The notes under the pieces: generated by a model
Told to the model about the DNA's origin: nothing
What the model saw: only the letters and a program-made list of their open reading frames with translations
Databases searched by the model: none
Assembly (NCBI RefSeq): GCF_009762775.1
Contig: NZ_CP046401.1
Location: 3,100,001 to 3,164,000, forward strand
DNA: 64,000 nucleotides
Direction of reading: 5' to 3'
DNA from: Maribellus comscasis
GTDB taxonomy: Bacteria; Bacteroidota; Bacteroidia; Bacteroidales; Prolixibacteraceae
Shown: piece after piece, positions 63,401-64,000 of the stretch
How positions within the stretch are numbered: the first letter of the stretch is position 1
Layout of the letters: every line of letters starts with the position of its first letter
Program-made: the position numbers and the translations under genes

Positions 63401-64000
63401 GGCTGTTGGTGGTGTTAGTACAGAAACTTCACATTCTGCTGTTATGTCAGCCAATGTATCTAGATTTGGTACAGGCGGAGTATTATCTTCACTTTCGGTA
63501 ACAACAATTACATTTTGAATTTGAGTGGAAGTATTTCCGTTACCATCATCGTAGCTCCAGGTAACTACGGTTGTCCCCATGGCTGTAATTGGCAGTGTTG
63601 CATCATGTGTTCCTGTAATTGTTCCGGCACAATTGTCTGTAGCTGTTGGCTCTGGTAATTGTATTACGGAACAGACCGAGATATAATCGGCAAGGGGAGA
63701 CACATCTGGAATTGGTGCTATGGTATCCATTACCATAATATTAAAAAATGTACTATCGGCATTGCCACTTCCATCCTTGGCAATGATAGTTACTTCAGTC
63801 GTTCCTATTGATAGCAACGTTCCGGGCAAAGGAATTTGCAAAATATCAACATCTTGGTCGCAATTTTCAGTATAAGTTAAATTCTGTGTATAATCGTTAA
63901 TAATAACCTCACAATCTGGGCCAGCAAAAATTGTGGTATCGTTATATGCTGAGGTGATTACCGGAGGTTCATCCTCGTACGGATAACCTTGCCATTTTAA
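60461..64000 (-). CDS. giant secreted HYR-repeat protein with T9SS sorting domain (N-terminus outside window)
   Basis: At least 1179 residues; the frame is still open at the window edge, so the start is missing. The protein is built of 12 TATDNC-type HYR (hyalin-like, immunoglobulin-fold) units of 76 residues, with the rhythm LADVTAECEV...TAPTATDNCAGT...GTHDATLPITTQGTT...VTWTYDD...GNTSTQTQNV. The central units are nearly identical. A degenerate last HYR unit (DNCSIEKIENS...) and a T9SS type A C-terminal domain (KIKLYPNPAHDIVYIQH... YFKLIKE) end it. Type IX secretion should place it on the surface as a long adhesive or structural stalk. Confidence 0.93.
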   Translation of the reverse strand, partial: LKWQGYPYEDEPPVITSAYNDTTIFAGPDCEVIINDYTQNLTYTENCDQDVDILQIPLPGTLLSIGTTEVTIIAKDGSGNADSTFFNIMVMDTIAPIPDVSPLADYISVCSVIQLPEPTATDNCAGTITGTHDATLPITAMGTTVVTWSYDDGNGNTSTQIQNVIVVTESEDNTPPVPNLDTLADITAECEVSVLTPPTATDNCAGTVIGTHDATLPITTQGTTIVTWTYDDSSGNTSTQTQNVVIDDATAPVPDNASLADVTAECEVTSLTAPTATDNCAGTVTGTHDATLPITTQGTTIVTWTYDDSSGNTSTQTQNVVIDDATAPVPDNASLADVTAECEVTSLTAPTATDNCAGTVTGTHDATLPITTQGTTIVTWTYDDSSGNTSTQTQNVVIDDATAPVPDNASLADVTAECEVTSLTAPTATDNCAGTITGTHDATLPITTQGTTLITWTYDDSSGNTSTQTQNVVIDDATAPVPDSASLADVTAECEVTSLTAPTATDNCAGTVTGTHDAILPITTQGTTLVTWTYDDSSGNTSTQTQNVVIDDATAPVPDNASLADVTAECEVTSLTAPTATDNCAGTVTGTHDATLPITTQGTTIVTWTYDDSSGNTSTQTQNVVIDDATAPVPDSASLADVTAECEVTSLTAPTATDNCVGTVIGTHDATLPITTMGTTIVTWTYDDSSGNTSTQTQNVVIDDATAPVPDNASLADVTAECEVTSLTAPTATDNCAGTVIGTHDATLPITTQGTTIVTWTYDDGNGNTSTQTQNVVIDDATAPVPDNASLADVTAECEVTILTAPTATDNCAGTVIGTHDATSPITTQGTTLVTWTYDDGNGNTSTQTQNVVIDDATAPVPDNASLADVTAECEVTSLTAPTATDNCAGTVIGTHDATLPITTQGTTIVTWTYDDSSGNTSTQTQNVVIDDVTAPVADVSTLSDVTAECEVTSLTAPTATDNCAGTVTGTHDATLPITTQGTTMVTWTYEDGNGNTSTQTQNVIIHDTIVPSIICVDDQIFTTESGDSVYIVRGDELDPLTVEDNCSIEKIENSFNYSSTLAGAEFPAEDTIITWTVTDAFGNSSTCSNHISVDYPVGTNEISAGKIKLYPNPAHDIVYIQHNSLLITNVLVFDMAGKIVLTDYSPSEINVHQLIRGIYILKINLKDDEAVYFKLIKE
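60980..63660 (-). repeat. tandem 228-bp coding repeat array
   Basis: The same junction (TCAATCACCACATT) recurs at 61209, 62805, 63033 and 63261, all multiples of 228 bases apart, and nine periods fit exactly between 61209 and 63261. Units differ by scattered single bases and by two variants (DSSGNTS versus DGNGNTS). Each encodes one HYR unit of the host protein. Confidence 0.92.

Noticed and set aside
61047..63518. Long + strand open frames opposite the HYR-repeat gene
   Set aside because: They exist only because the repeated - strand coding sequence lacks stops in the reverse frame. They end and restart with the repeat and have no start signals or recognisable domains.
60980..63660. A CRISPR-like array
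   Set aside because: The 228-bp period is far too long, the units have no unique spacers, and the whole array is an uninterrupted protein-coding frame.

Overview
The window looks like chromosomal DNA from a member of the Bacteroidota, probably a Bacteroidales/Marinilabiliales-type marine or sediment bacterium (an inference). The signs are: type IX secretion (T9SS) C-terminal sorting domains, an F-type ATP synthase cluster without the beta and epsilon genes, DUF4834, DUF2807 and DUF5020 proteins, an unfused alpha2-type glycyl-tRNA synthetase, and promoter elements of the TAnnTTTG (-7) type ahead of several genes and the tRNA. Base composition is AT-rich and Shine-Dalgarno sites are weak.

Layout. 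1-3.1 kb: tRNA-dihydrouridine synthase (cut by the window edge), a DUF1232 protein, a TSUP exporter and a methyltransferase, all on +. 3.1-13.5 kb: the ATP synthase cluster on -, in transcription order bactofilin, atpZ, an AtpI-like gene, [break], atpB, E, F, H, A, G. The break is a block of + strand genes (8.57-12.50 kb): a TPR/HTH membrane regulator, a small T9SS cargo protein, a frameshifted surface protein and a secreted unknown. 13.6-18.9 kb (-): fabH, rpmF and DUF177, a histidine kinase and dxs. 19-28 kb: an OmpA lipoprotein, coaX, a striking EndoQ-like/UvrD helicase fusion, a membrane-anchored receiver protein, a GH29 fucosidase lipoprotein with an MFS/POT carrier, and a methylpurine DNA glycosylase.

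28.1-41.8 kb is a surface polysaccharide locus: a flippase, a sulfotransferase-like protein, an FkbM methyltransferase, four glycosyltransferases, a Zn-ribbon methyltransferase, a YfhO protein, and a three-gene module (aminotransferase, acetyltransferase, dehydrogenase; WbpE/WbpD/WbpB type) that makes a diacetamido-uronic acid sugar nucleotide. Part of it (about 29.6-32.6 kb) is visibly more AT-rich, which suggests separate acquisition. 41.8-48 kb: glyS, DUF4834, two DUF2807 adhesin-like paralogs, a Spy/CpxP-like protein and an S41 processing protease. 48-54.7 kb: a complete RND efflux operon (TetR, TolC, adaptor, pump). 54.9-59.6 kb: ispD, DUF2461, a Tat-exported aldo/keto reductase, and an apparent purine/nucleoside uptake pair (DUF5020 outer-membrane channel plus AzgA-type permease).

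59.6-60.4 kb is a decayed integration site: two tandem tRNA-Val(GAC) copies, one of them degenerate, each followed by the C-terminal remnant of a tyrosine recombinase on the opposite strand, then a small protein gene broken by two stops. The window ends inside a giant secreted HYR-repeat protein with a T9SS signal, built of about a dozen nearly identical 76-residue (228-bp) units.
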